A DNA stretch of 39,441 nucleotides from positions 1 to 39,441 of the forward strand of contig JAISGL010000077.1 of the NCBI GenBank assembly GCA_031263125.1, in the 5' to 3' direction. Shown in pieces: positions 10,401-18,880 of this stretch; within the stretch, counting starts at the first letter, position 1; each line of letters opens with the position of its first letter. The stretch comes from Opitutaceae bacterium. Its GTDB lineage: Bacteria > Verrucomicrobiota > Verrucomicrobiia > Opitutales > Opitutaceae. The notes under the pieces are model-generated. The model was not told the DNA's origin and did not search any database. It saw only the letters and a program-made list of their open reading frames with translations. The translations under genes and the position numbers were made by a program.

Positions 10401-10489
10401 TCGCCTCCGGGGCCGACGACGGAGACACCCACCGCGTTTATCTCAACGAACCCCGCAATATCCGGCTCACCACCACCTTCGATTTTTAA
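7460..10489 (+). CDS. TonB-dependent receptor (Opitutaceae-like, SusD-less type)
   Basis: Plug and barrel features: EIVELSPFVVQAGDDDGYQAANTTSGSRLNTSLKDTPASISPFTEEFL, VASGPNSILFGLGSQGGTV, C-terminus IRLTTTFDF. The start is uncertain: GTG 7460 gives (M)SRRAWLLLTGMIISGVLGAQA, alternatives are TTG 7484 or ATG 7493. The ORF-track start at 7289 lies upstream of the REPIN and is unlikely. Confidence 0.88.
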   Translation: MSRRAWLLLTGMIISGVLGAQAVAPVSLEETGDSSPPVKVETSARSAPAKPAEKVDDEIVELSPFVVQAGDDDGYQAANTTSGSRLNTSLKDTPASISPFTEEFLSDVGATSVEDMLAYTGNSEGEFEDGSGFNDSASRWANTTSGRFRIRGMSGSSSRDFVNSSIPNDTYNIDRAEVASGPNSILFGLGSQGGTVLLSSKRANTRRNTFRVKNIMGTWDGFSTLPYERLEADANLVLIPRKLAFRLMALYQNSGSWMRYWVNDQKRISPALTIKPSKNTTIHLNYERGVVDGSTRLNWPAYDSVSGWLAAGRPLVSSLTAPVLGAAPAGMVLLAPDNNNVDHYVFNENDGTVNNYRQAYAGASLHPDSNNTVLASPSLLSYRVSTLGPGSQRNQTFESWSAIVDQRVGAFDFELGYYHNHNDSQVLTASGADGRSSGLTADPNVYISMPVWSSPSDKVPNPRAGQLYMEEQWYKNTFDDTNNVIRLTISSDIQPGKAWGRHRLMGLVEHAKNESVFIQKNEIWADDNNVVINYNPNSPTPEGNQNSVWRRRYITEGDFNTYYAGDGRIPTPTFVAGDKTYHGTFVTRKNASYHTTQETSSYALAIQSYWFKNRLITTLGARIDNLKFTNEKQARILDPNDPRILSGDKVLGEMAFSGEYKKDKYKPSTYAAGAVWHLSKHFSLFGNYSTNIGPPRFDRNVLPYGDIAQAPKGKTTEEGILVDFLGNDKIFLRITRFDTRQLGDNPIIPGSTDAINSAPLGNTDVITISTALHDAGLITDEQYQWEAVDFSFNSACLNTYTKGWEFSLIANPTKRITFSAAASYSDRNRYDVFSEGFAYFGQKFPEWFALANAMPESEQKQTLLDLLNDEKVIVDGKLQSIVNNNSGQMGSRMWKVVINTRYRFPDNFLKGFAIGGAMRYQSGPVIAWNNTTKQKTIGQQTLFFDAFITYRRKILRGKSGMTIQLNIRNLTNSDTVTMGRLASGADDGDTHRVYLNEPRNIRLTTTFDF

Positions 10490-10528
10490 TAAATATGGTC
10501 AGGGTAAACTTCAGCAACATCCCCTCAC

Positions 10529-13500
10529 ATGCAAACCACACACCCGCACAATAAAAAATGGATACTGTTTCCAGGCGCACTGCTGCTTTCAGCCGCGCTT
10601 GTCGCCCAGCAAGTCGCTCAACCTTCGCTCGAGGACGCGGCCGCTCCACCCGCGCCCCCGATAAAGGTCGAAACCACACCCCGCCCGGCGCTCCCGGCCA
10701 CATCCGGGACGGACGACGATGACATTGTCGAGATGTCCGTCTTCGAGGTGAACGCCGGGAAGGACGACGGCTACTCCGCCGCCAACTCAACCAGCGGCTC
10801 CCGTGTCAACACACCTCTCAGGGACCTCGCCGCCTCCATCTCCGCCTTCACGCCGGAATTTCTGGATGACATCGCCGCCAGCACCATCGACGACATCCTC
10901 AGCTACGCCGGCAACGTCGAGCTTGAATTTGAGGATGCCACCAACGGCTTTAACAACAACGAAACCCGCCGGGCCGGCAACAACAACGAACGCTTCCGTG
11001 TCCGCGGCATCGCCGCCGCCGTGCTGGTTGACGGCGTCAAGACCGCCGTTCCCATTGATGCATATAACATGGGCCGCGTTGAAATTGCCAGCGGCGCCAA
11101 TTCCATCCTTTTCGGCATTGGCGCCCAGGGCGGCGTCGTCACCTGGGCCACCAATCGCGCCAACGCGCGTCGCAACAGGCTCATCATAAGAAACACCATC
11201 GGCACTTGGAGCAGCCCCGCCGTTGACGGCATCCCCAACGAACGTCTTCTGCTGGACTATAATGTCGTCCTCATTTCCAAAAAAATGGCCTTTCGCCTCA
11301 ATGGCCTCTATCAAAACAACGGAAGCTGGCGCTACCGCCAGTTCAACGACGACAAACGCCTCGCCCCCTCCTTCATGGTGAAACCTTTCAAAAACACCAC
11401 CATCCACCTCAGCTATGAAAGCGGACGCCTCCAAAACGCCACCTCACGCTCCTTCAACAGCTACGACGGCTACTCTGCCTGGGATGCGGCCGGGCGCCCC
11501 GTAATGGACGGCTTTGGTTCAGCCTATGCCGTCCCCGGCACCTCCCAGATCAACTCCGGCGGCAACAACCCCAATTATATTTACGTGGACAACAACAGTA
11601 CAATCTATGATTTCCGCCAGGCCTACCAGGCCGTGCAGAGTGGGTCCGGCGACGTCGCTCTCGATCCCGGCATCTCCTCCTTTTATTACAGCACCGTCGG
11701 GCCTGGCGGCGTGCGCGACCAGAAATTCCACGACTACTCGTTCATCATCGAGCAGACCATCGGCAAGTTCAACTTGCAGCTTCAATACACCCACAACCAA
11801 AACGACTCCAGCGCCGTGGCCCCCGGCAATATCCGCTCTGTAATAAAGGGCGACCCCAATCTCTATCTCTCCTCCGTCAACTGGGCCACTGCCACCGGCG
11901 CCACCCTGACCAACCCTTATGCCGGCCAGCTCTACATGCAAGCCAACTGGAACCGCAACGTCAGATTTGAGAAAAACGACGCCCTCATCCTCACCGGCGA
12001 ATACACACTCAACCTCAAAAAATACGGACGTCACCGCATCATCGGCCTCCTCCAATATGCAAAAAACGAACTCAGCAGAAACATCTATGACGAAATCCTC
12101 GTCGACGACAACCAGGTTGCCATCAACAATCCCACCGATCCCCTCAATTCGTATAACAATCTCATCCGCCGCAACTATCTCAACGAGGGGGATTTCACCA
12201 CCTACTACGACGGCGCCTACTCTGGCCCCGTCTCCGGGATTGTCATAGGCGACAAAACCTACCACAGCGCCTGGGTCTCGGAAGACTCGGTCGAGGCTCA
12301 TACAAAAGCATCAATCAAATCATACATGCTCGCCGTCCAAAGTTACTTGTTCCGCGGCAGGCTCGCCACCACCATCGGGGCGCGCATCGACGAAGTCTCC
12401 TTCAAGATGGAACAACCCGGCATAATCGACAACCCCAACGATCCCCGCATCCTCGACAAAAGCCGCGTCCTCTACGACACCTGCCTCGACGGCACCTATG
12501 GTCCCTCCTACAGCATGCAACCCTTCACCTTCAGCGCCGGCGCCGTCTATCACACGCCTTTGTTCTCCGACCGCTTTTCACTCACCGCCAACTACAGTAC
12601 AAACCGCGGCATGCCCTATCTCGACAGCCGCACCGTCCTGCCCACGGGCGGGATTCCCCCGCTCACCGAAGGCAGGACCTTCGACTACGGCATCAGGGCC
12701 GACATTTTTGGCAACAACAAGCTCGTCGCCAGGCTCGTGCGATTCGACACCCAGCAGATGGGTGACGCCACCATCACCCCCAATGGCATCGGCAACGCCA
12801 GCAACGACGCCCTCGGCAGCACCAATCTCTATCGTATCTATGACGCCATGTTTTTCCTCTATCCCACCAGCCTCAATGGCGGCACCAAGCAGGCCAACTG
12901 GGGCAAGGCTCCGGCAGGCGGCTGGCTCCCCGGCACCGGCCCCGGCATGGGTCCCATGCCCGCCGGCATGTATGCCGTCGTTCCCGCATCCGGCAGGTAT
13001 CCCTACGGCACACCGCCCCAATATAATGCCGCCATGGTTGACGTGCAATCACGGGGCTTTGAATTTTCGCTCGCGGGCAGACCTGGCAAAAACATGGAAA
13101 TCCGCTGGGAGTTTTCATACTCCGACCGCAACCGCGAAAAGATATTCCAGGAGATAATCGATTATTATAGCGCCAGCATCGCCGCATGGATGGACATGGC
13201 GGACCCCGCCAAAAACGGAGGCACCACCTATCATGTCACAACCGACACGGCGGGAACCACGCAGGTGACGCTTCAGGATTTTATATGGGATCAATTATAC
13301 GGCCAGCCGCAGCTGAACGGCGACTGCCTCTACGGCGGCACCACCAGTGTCAGGAAAGGTCTCTCCAACAACCTCTACAACCAAACAGGCCGCCTCGGCG
13401 CCCGCCCGTGGAAAACCAACCTTTCCATTCGTTATAATTTTCCCAGAAACACTTTCCTGAAGGGCTTCACCGTGTGGGCCGCCGTGCGTTATCAATCCCC

Positions 13501-13846
13501 CAACTATTATCCATCCGCCGACAATGTGAATCCCAACAATGCGGATGGCTCGCTTCTTCTCACCGATGTGCCCCCGCAAACTGATACTCAGTTTGCTTTT
13601 GACCCCGATGCCTATTACGGCAGGGATATGAGCAAAGGCGCCGCGAATACCTATGTTGACGGCATGATACGCTACACACGCAAAATATTCAAAGGTCGCG
13701 CAACCATGAGCATCCAGCTTAATGTTGCAAATATCTTCGATGCAAACAATGCGGGCGTGGGCCGCCGCAATGCCGACGGCACATTAGCCCGCACCTATAC
13801 AATCACTCCCCGGCAGTTCCGCCTTACCACGACCTTCGATTTCTGA
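10529..13846 (+). CDS. TonB-dependent receptor, paralogue of the preceding gene
   Basis: Signal peptide MQTTHPHNKKWILFPGALLLSAALVAQ; IVEMSVFEVNAGKDDGYSAANSTSGSRVNTPLRDLAASISAFTPEFL; IASGANSILFGIGAQGGVV; C-terminus FRLTTTFDF. Confidence 0.92.
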   Translation: MQTTHPHNKKWILFPGALLLSAALVAQQVAQPSLEDAAAPPAPPIKVETTPRPALPATSGTDDDDIVEMSVFEVNAGKDDGYSAANSTSGSRVNTPLRDLAASISAFTPEFLDDIAASTIDDILSYAGNVELEFEDATNGFNNNETRRAGNNNERFRVRGIAAAVLVDGVKTAVPIDAYNMGRVEIASGANSILFGIGAQGGVVTWATNRANARRNRLIIRNTIGTWSSPAVDGIPNERLLLDYNVVLISKKMAFRLNGLYQNNGSWRYRQFNDDKRLAPSFMVKPFKNTTIHLSYESGRLQNATSRSFNSYDGYSAWDAAGRPVMDGFGSAYAVPGTSQINSGGNNPNYIYVDNNSTIYDFRQAYQAVQSGSGDVALDPGISSFYYSTVGPGGVRDQKFHDYSFIIEQTIGKFNLQLQYTHNQNDSSAVAPGNIRSVIKGDPNLYLSSVNWATATGATLTNPYAGQLYMQANWNRNVRFEKNDALILTGEYTLNLKKYGRHRIIGLLQYAKNELSRNIYDEILVDDNQVAINNPTDPLNSYNNLIRRNYLNEGDFTTYYDGAYSGPVSGIVIGDKTYHSAWVSEDSVEAHTKASIKSYMLAVQSYLFRGRLATTIGARIDEVSFKMEQPGIIDNPNDPRILDKSRVLYDTCLDGTYGPSYSMQPFTFSAGAVYHTPLFSDRFSLTANYSTNRGMPYLDSRTVLPTGGIPPLTEGRTFDYGIRADIFGNNKLVARLVRFDTQQMGDATITPNGIGNASNDALGSTNLYRIYDAMFFLYPTSLNGGTKQANWGKAPAGGWLPGTGPGMGPMPAGMYAVVPASGRYPYGTPPQYNAAMVDVQSRGFEFSLAGRPGKNMEIRWEFSYSDRNREKIFQEIIDYYSASIAAWMDMADPAKNGGTTYHVTTDTAGTTQVTLQDFIWDQLYGQPQLNGDCLYGGTTSVRKGLSNNLYNQTGRLGARPWKTNLSIRYNFPRNTFLKGFTVWAAVRYQSPNYYPSADNVNPNNADGSLLLTDVPPQTDTQFAFDPDAYYGRDMSKGAANTYVDGMIRYTRKIFKGRATMSIQLNVANIFDANNAGVGRRNADGTLARTYTITPRQFRLTTTFDF

Positions 13847-13911
13847 TACATCCGCTTCCAAAACAATCCGCCACGCACCCGCCTCACACGCCACACACCG
13901 ACGCTCACACC

Positions 13912-15348
13912 ATGAAGTTTCCATTCCTCCTCACCGGCGCCGCCGCCTGCCTGCCCGTTGCGACTCTCCACGCCGCCACCGCTCCCGCCACCGCCAGTCC
14001 AAACAATACAAAGCCCCCCAACCTCGTCCTCATCATCGCCGACGATTGCACCCGGCATGACACCGAACTCTACGGCGGGCAGGCCAGGACGCCCAACATG
14101 ATGCGCCTCGCCCGCGAGGGCATGACCTTCTCGAAATGTTATCAAGCCGCCCCCGTTTGCTCTCCCACGCGGCACGCCCTCATGACGGCCAAATATCCCG
14201 TGAAAACCGGCGCGTATCCAAACCACACCTTTGTCAAAAAAGGCATCACCAGTTGGGCGAAATGGTTTCAGGATGCCGGCTGGCGCGCGGGTCTTTCCGG
14301 GAAAAAACATGTCAATCCGGTCAGTACTTTCTGCTTCGAACACGTCATGCCCAAAAACATCGCCAGGGACGACCAGAAAGAGCGCAATCCCGACTTCGGC
14401 GCCGTGGATGTTTTTCTCCGCGATTGCGTGAAAAAAAACGAATCCTTCGGCCTCTTCATTTGTTCCACCGAACCGCATTCGCCGTGGAACAAAGGCGACG
14501 CGTCAAAATATCCCCCCGCCCGGCTCAAGCTGCCCCCGATTTTTGTGGATACGCCCAAAACCCGCGACGCCTATTCGCGATACCTCGCCGAAATCACCTA
14601 CTTCGACGCGCAGGTCGGCGAAATGCTCGCGCTCCTCGACAAACACAAACTCGCCGGCAACACATTGGTCATCGTCCTCACCGAGCAAGGGAACGGCTTC
14701 CCTTTCGCGAAATGGACTTGTTACGATGCCGGCGTTGGCAGCGGCTGCGTCATCCGCTGGCCCGGCCATGTCAAACCCGGAAGCGCCACCGACGCGCTTG
14801 TTGAATATGTCGACATGATTCCGACATTCTGCGATGCCGCCGGTATCAAGACGCCGGACGACCTCGACGGGCGCTCGTTCCTGCCGCTGCTCGAAGGCAA
14901 AACGGACAAACACAAGGATTATGTCTTTTCGATACAAACATCGCGCGGCATCTTTGCCGGTCCCGACTATTATGGCATCCGCACGGTGCGCGACGAACGT
15001 TATCGTTATATACTCAACCTCACGCCCAAGGCGACTTTCAAAAACACAGCGATAAAAACCCCTTGGTACAAGGAATGGACAGCCGCCGCGCGCGCGGGCG
15101 ACGCACATGCCGGGCAGCTCACAAAACGCTACCAGCACCGCCCCGCCGAGGAACTCTACGATTGTGAAAAAGACCCCTGGAACACGCACAACCTCATTGA
15201 CGATCCCGCGCTCAAGGAGCGGACGGCAAACCTGCGCAAGCAACTCGCCGCATGGATGAAAGACCAGGGCGACAAAGGCCAGGCCACCGAAATGGCGGCA
15301 ACGCGGCATCTCTGGAAAAATGCCGGCGGCAACGGCGGCGAAGATTGA
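13912..15348 (+). CDS. Secreted sulfatase (Cys-type, formylglycine-dependent family)
   Basis: Signal peptide MKFPFLLTGAAACLPVATLHA; PNLVLIIADDCTRHDTELYGG metal-site start; CSPTR motif (PVCSPTRHALMTAKYP) matching the sulfatase C-x-P-x-R signature. Confidence 0.93.
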   Translation: MKFPFLLTGAAACLPVATLHAATAPATASPNNTKPPNLVLIIADDCTRHDTELYGGQARTPNMMRLAREGMTFSKCYQAAPVCSPTRHALMTAKYPVKTGAYPNHTFVKKGITSWAKWFQDAGWRAGLSGKKHVNPVSTFCFEHVMPKNIARDDQKERNPDFGAVDVFLRDCVKKNESFGLFICSTEPHSPWNKGDASKYPPARLKLPPIFVDTPKTRDAYSRYLAEITYFDAQVGEMLALLDKHKLAGNTLVIVLTEQGNGFPFAKWTCYDAGVGSGCVIRWPGHVKPGSATDALVEYVDMIPTFCDAAGIKTPDDLDGRSFLPLLEGKTDKHKDYVFSIQTSRGIFAGPDYYGIRTVRDERYRYILNLTPKATFKNTAIKTPWYKEWTAAARAGDAHAGQLTKRYQHRPAEELYDCEKDPWNTHNLIDDPALKERTANLRKQLAAWMKDQGDKGQATEMAATRHLWKNAGGNGGED

Positions 15349-15357
15349 TATTATTAT

Positions 15358-15640
15358 CTGATGTTACGCGAAAGCCAGTTTTTTGTAGGGCCTGACCTTG
15401 TGTCAGGCCGCGCACGCATGGGAGGCCACGCAGGTAATTCGCGGCCTGACACAAGGTCAGGCCCTACGGCACGCATGGCGGCAGGGGCACGTAGGGCGCG
15501 ACCTTGTGTCGCGCCGCGTATGGCGGCGGGGGCGCGATTGGCGGAAACGTCACGCATGGCGGCAGGCGCTGCGCCAAGGGACGCCTGTGGACGTTCGCGG
15601 CCTGACACAAGGTCAGGCCCTACGCGCCACGTAACATCAG
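15358..15640. repeat. REPIN-type element, copy 3, enlarged (four REP units including the GCGACC variant) inside TGATGTTACGCG / GTAACATCAG terminal repeats
   Basis: CTGATGTTACGCG 15358-15370; REPs at 15385-15409, 15443-15467, 15491-15515 (variant GGCGCGAC-CTTGT-GTCGCGCC), 15599-15623; GTAACATCAG 15631-15640. Confidence 0.85.
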
Positions 15641-15655
15641 TTATTATGATGACAA

Positions 15656-16016
15656 CTGATATTACACGGCAGCCAGCTTTAGGTAGGGCGGTCTCGCCGA
15701 GACCGCCGAAGCAAGCCGGAGTCTCGCCGAAGCAAGCCGGAGGCTTGCCAGAAATTAGCCGGTGGTTAAGCGAGGCTTTGCGAGCGACACCACCGGATAT
15801 CATCACAAACAATAACCGCATCCCGGAGGGCTGCCAGAAATCCATGTCACACGCCTCTGGCATCCCTCCGGGATGCGGTGCTTTTTATGTTGGGTTCCGG
15901 TGGTGTCGGTCGCGTTGCGACCTCAACCACCGGCTTATATCTGGCAAGCCTCCGGCTTGCTCCGGCGGTCTCGGCGAGACCGCCCTGCCAAAAAAACCTC
16001 TTCCGCATAACATCAG
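15656..16016. repeat. 361-bp nested palindromic element of the same terminal-repeat family with different inner hairpins
   Basis: CTGATATTACACGG at 15656 and CGCATAACATCAG at 16004-16016; GTAG-GGCGGTCTC-GCC-GAGACCGCC at 15683-15707 and its inverse at 15964-15984; internal IR GCATCCCGGAGGGCTGCCAGA (15818-15838) / TCTGGCATCCCTCCGGGATGC (15856-15876). Confidence 0.85.
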
Positions 16017-16030
16017 ATGATAAAACAAAG

Positions 16031-17140
16031 ATGATAAAACAATATTCACACAAAAGCGCCTGTGCAACCGGTCCGCGGCCCGCCCGGAAACTTTGCCGCC
16101 TTGCCGTATATTATGCGGCGCTGTCCTTCTTTGCCATTGCGCTTCCGCTCTGCGCGCAAGACGCCAAAAACAAATCCGGCGGCGCTGGCAATGCCAGGGA
16201 ACTCAAGGCGGCCCAAAAACCCAAGTCCGACACATGGGCCTTCTCGTTTCTCCCCGCCGGACTCCAGCGCAACCCGCAAGTCGATTTTACCATAATCACT
16301 GAAATGACCGCGGACGGCAAAAAACTGTCACCGCCGTCGTTTGAAAACCCGGTGTATTATATTTCGCATTCAGTCGGCCAGCACGACGTGGGCGACAGTT
16401 ACGGCGGGACAAAACCGATCCATTACAAATATCTGGAGGATCAGCTCAACCGCGCCCTTGCCTCCAATGGCTACCGCCTTGCCGGCGCGGAACACCCGGC
16501 CACCCAGGTGCTCTTCATAGCCTGGGGCATGCATAACAGGGTCGTGGCAGCCGAGGACATGGACGACGGCGGCGGCGAGGGCGAGGGCGAAGGTTCCGAT
16601 GATGCCGGTGACGAGCGTCACTATGTTGTGGATTCGGAAGACATACAAAACCTCCTCTCGCGCGCAAAAGTCGTGGGCGGGCAGAAATTCGCGGACGAAT
16701 TTGCCGGCGCGCTTTCCGATCAGCTTGATTGGACCACCAATCTCCGCGCCAAGGGTCCGCTCAGCCGCTTCGCCGAGCGCGATGACCTCACTGAAACGCT
16801 CGTGGAGCAAATTTTCGATGATTGTTATTATCTCCTCGTCACGTCTTTCGAGGTGGAGGCTCTCAAGCGCAACGAGAAAAAAATCCTCTGGACGACAAAA
16901 ATATCAACGACCGCGCGCGGCATTTCCTTCGAGGCGACGATTCCCAACATGATTGAAAACGGCGCCTATTATTTTGGCCGCGAAATGACCGTGCCCGACA
17001 TCGTCAGAAAACGCGCCAGCAAAAAAGGCACGGTTGAAATCGGCGAGGCAACGGTGCAGGAATATTACATGCCCGGCACGGCGATTCCCTCCGGCACGAC
17101 TTCACCCTCGACCAGCGGCTCCTCAGCCGGCAAACCTTGA
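16031..17140 (+). CDS. Secreted protein of unknown function
   Basis: ATG 16031 gives MIKQYSHKSACATGPRPARKLCRLAVYYAALSFFAIALPLCAQD, a signal-peptide-like N-terminus. Coding continues colinear with galM at a 23-bp gap. No family recognised. Confidence 0.72.
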   Translation: MIKQYSHKSACATGPRPARKLCRLAVYYAALSFFAIALPLCAQDAKNKSGGAGNARELKAAQKPKSDTWAFSFLPAGLQRNPQVDFTIITEMTADGKKLSPPSFENPVYYISHSVGQHDVGDSYGGTKPIHYKYLEDQLNRALASNGYRLAGAEHPATQVLFIAWGMHNRVVAAEDMDDGGGEGEGEGSDDAGDERHYVVDSEDIQNLLSRAKVVGGQKFADEFAGALSDQLDWTTNLRAKGPLSRFAERDDLTETLVEQIFDDCYYLLVTSFEVEALKRNEKKILWTTKISTTARGISFEATIPNMIENGAYYFGREMTVPDIVRKRASKKGTVEIGEATVQEYYMPGTAIPSGTTSPSTSGSSAGKP

Positions 17141-17163
17141 TAATCCATTGATAAACACATCCC

Positions 17164-18312
17164 ATGAAACATAAATATCGCAACGCCTTCACCGGCGCGC
17201 TCCTCAGCATCACCACCGCGGCCTCACTCGCCGCGGCGCAACCGGTCATTACCATGACATCATTCGGCACACTGCCCGACGGGCGCTCCGCCCAGCTCTA
17301 CACACTCGCCAACTCCCAGGGCGCGAAAGTGTCCATCACCAACTACGGCGGCATCGTCACGCACATCATTGTGCCCGACCGCGAGGGCCGCATGGCCGAC
17401 GTCGCGCTTGGTTACGATATGGTTGAAAAATACGTTGCCGGCTCGCCCTATTTCGGGGCGCTCATCGGACGTTACGGCAATCGCATCGCCGGCGGAAAAT
17501 TCACCCTCGATGGCAAAACCTACACACTCCCCACCAACGATGTTCCGGGCGGTGTCCCCTGTTCGCTCCACGGCGGCAAGACCGGCTTCGACAAAGTCCT
17601 CTGGGACGCCACCCCGCTCCTCGCCAGTGATGCCGCCGGCCTCAAACTCCGCCACCTCAGCAAGGACGGCGAGGAAGGCTACCCCGGCAATCTCGACGTG
17701 ACTGTCACGTATTGGTTTAACAACAAAAACGAACTGCGCATCGAATACAGCGCGACCACCGACAAAGCCACCCCGGTCAACCTCACCAACCACTCCTATT
17801 TCAACCTCGCCGGCGAAGGCGCCGGCACGATTCTTGATCACATCCTTACGCTCAATGCCTCCAATTACACACCGGTTGACAAGGGCCTGATCCCCACCGG
17901 AAAAGTCACTCCCGTGTCAGGCACCCCGTTCGACTTTACCACGCCGCATGCCATCGGGGAGCGCGTGAATACTGTCGATGAGCAACTCAAGTTTGGCGGC
18001 GGTTACGACCACAACTTTGTGCTCGATCGCACAGGCAAGGGACTCGTCAAGGCCGCCGAGGTTTACGAACCCGTATCGGGCCGCGTGATGGAAATCCTCA
18101 CTGAGGAACCCGCGATTCAATTTTATTGTGGCAACTTTCTCGACGGCACGAATGTCGGCAAAAGCAACTGCCCCTACACGTATCGCACCGGCATCGCCCT
18201 GGAGACGCAGCACTCGCCCGACTCGCCAAACCAACCGGCGTTCCCAAGCACAATCCTCCGCCCCGGCCAGCGCTACGAAACCGCAACCCTATATCGCTTC
18301 TCCGCCCGCTAG
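17164..18312 (+). CDS. galM: Aldose 1-epimerase (mutarotase), with signal peptide
   Basis: ITNYGGIVTHIIVPDREGRMADVALGYD, FGALIGRYGNRIAGGKFTLDGKTYTLPTND, LHGGKTGFDKVLWDA, NLTNHSYFNLAGEG: characteristic GalM sequence blocks. Confidence 0.94.
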   Translation: MKHKYRNAFTGALLSITTAASLAAAQPVITMTSFGTLPDGRSAQLYTLANSQGAKVSITNYGGIVTHIIVPDREGRMADVALGYDMVEKYVAGSPYFGALIGRYGNRIAGGKFTLDGKTYTLPTNDVPGGVPCSLHGGKTGFDKVLWDATPLLASDAAGLKLRHLSKDGEEGYPGNLDVTVTYWFNNKNELRIEYSATTDKATPVNLTNHSYFNLAGEGAGTILDHILTLNASNYTPVDKGLIPTGKVTPVSGTPFDFTTPHAIGERVNTVDEQLKFGGGYDHNFVLDRTGKGLVKAAEVYEPVSGRVMEILTEEPAIQFYCGNFLDGTNVGKSNCPYTYRTGIALETQHSPDSPNQPAFPSTILRPGQRYETATLYRFSAR

Positions 18313-18355
18313 AACAGAGAGCACAGCGCGGCGAAGCCGCAACCAAAGGAACAGG

Positions 18356-18594
18356 CCCAAGCCAACAATCCAATTGCCACAAAAAACACAAAAAAAGCCT
18401 CTTCGCATATGACGTCTCCCGTGCGCTTATAAGCGCCGCGAACCGGTTTCCGGCAAAATATGATTTTGCAGGAAAGGAGACCGCAGCACCTATAGGCGCT
18501 CTGTTGATTACCGAAAGCACACAACGCCTTTTTGTCAGGCCACTCGCCAAACCTCGTAGAGTGTTTTTTGTGGCAATTGGTTTGTTGTTTTGGG
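18356..18594. repeat. MITE-like inverted-repeat element (239 bp), 34-bp terminal inverted repeats with a perfect 20-bp core
   Basis: CCAATTGCCACAAAAAACAC (18370-18389) and exact reverse complement GTGTTTTTTGTGGCAATTGG (18561-18580). Extending outward to 18356 and 18594 gives about 31/34 matches. Confidence 0.8.
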
Positions 18595-18603
18595 TGAGTC
18601 GCG

Positions 18604-18859
18604 TCATAGGGAAATCATACGCAAAAAAATCAATGCTCAAGGTTAGTAGCACGGATTATCACGGATAAGAAAAAGACTGGTCGAGTGCCTGGTTTTATCC
18701 GTGTAAATCCGTGTAATCCGTGGTTAATTTATTGGTTTGGTTTTTAAACTGTTTTTCAAAGTGCCCTAAAGACGTTTTTCCTTAATTAAAATAACCATAT
18801 TATTATTACTTTATTTCTAAACTTAAAAATTGATTTTTTTGCGTATGCTTTCCCTATGA
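18604..18859. repeat. Second MITE-like inverted-repeat element (256 bp), about 43-bp terminal inverted repeats
   Basis: TCATAGGGAAATCATACGCAAAAAAATCAAT... (18604-18646) versus the reverse complement of 18817-18859, TCATAGGGAAAGCATACGCAAAAAAATCAAT...; 5 mismatches in 43. Confidence 0.8.
18650..18723. repeat. CACGGAT-type iterated hairpin repeat
   Basis: CACGGATTATCACGGATAAG ... TTATCCGTGTAAATCCGTGTAATCCGTGG. Confidence 0.7.
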
Positions 18860-18880
18860 GCCAACCCAATCCAAGCCAAC

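Noticed and set aside
15358-16016. Possible CRISPR array
   Set aside because: Repeats are inverted, irregularly spaced hairpins without unique equal-length spacers; no cas genes in the window.
18126-18668. 180-aa ORF and the opposing 184-aa ORF downstream of galM
   Set aside because: They lie across inverted-repeat elements and the galM 3' end; no protein-like features.
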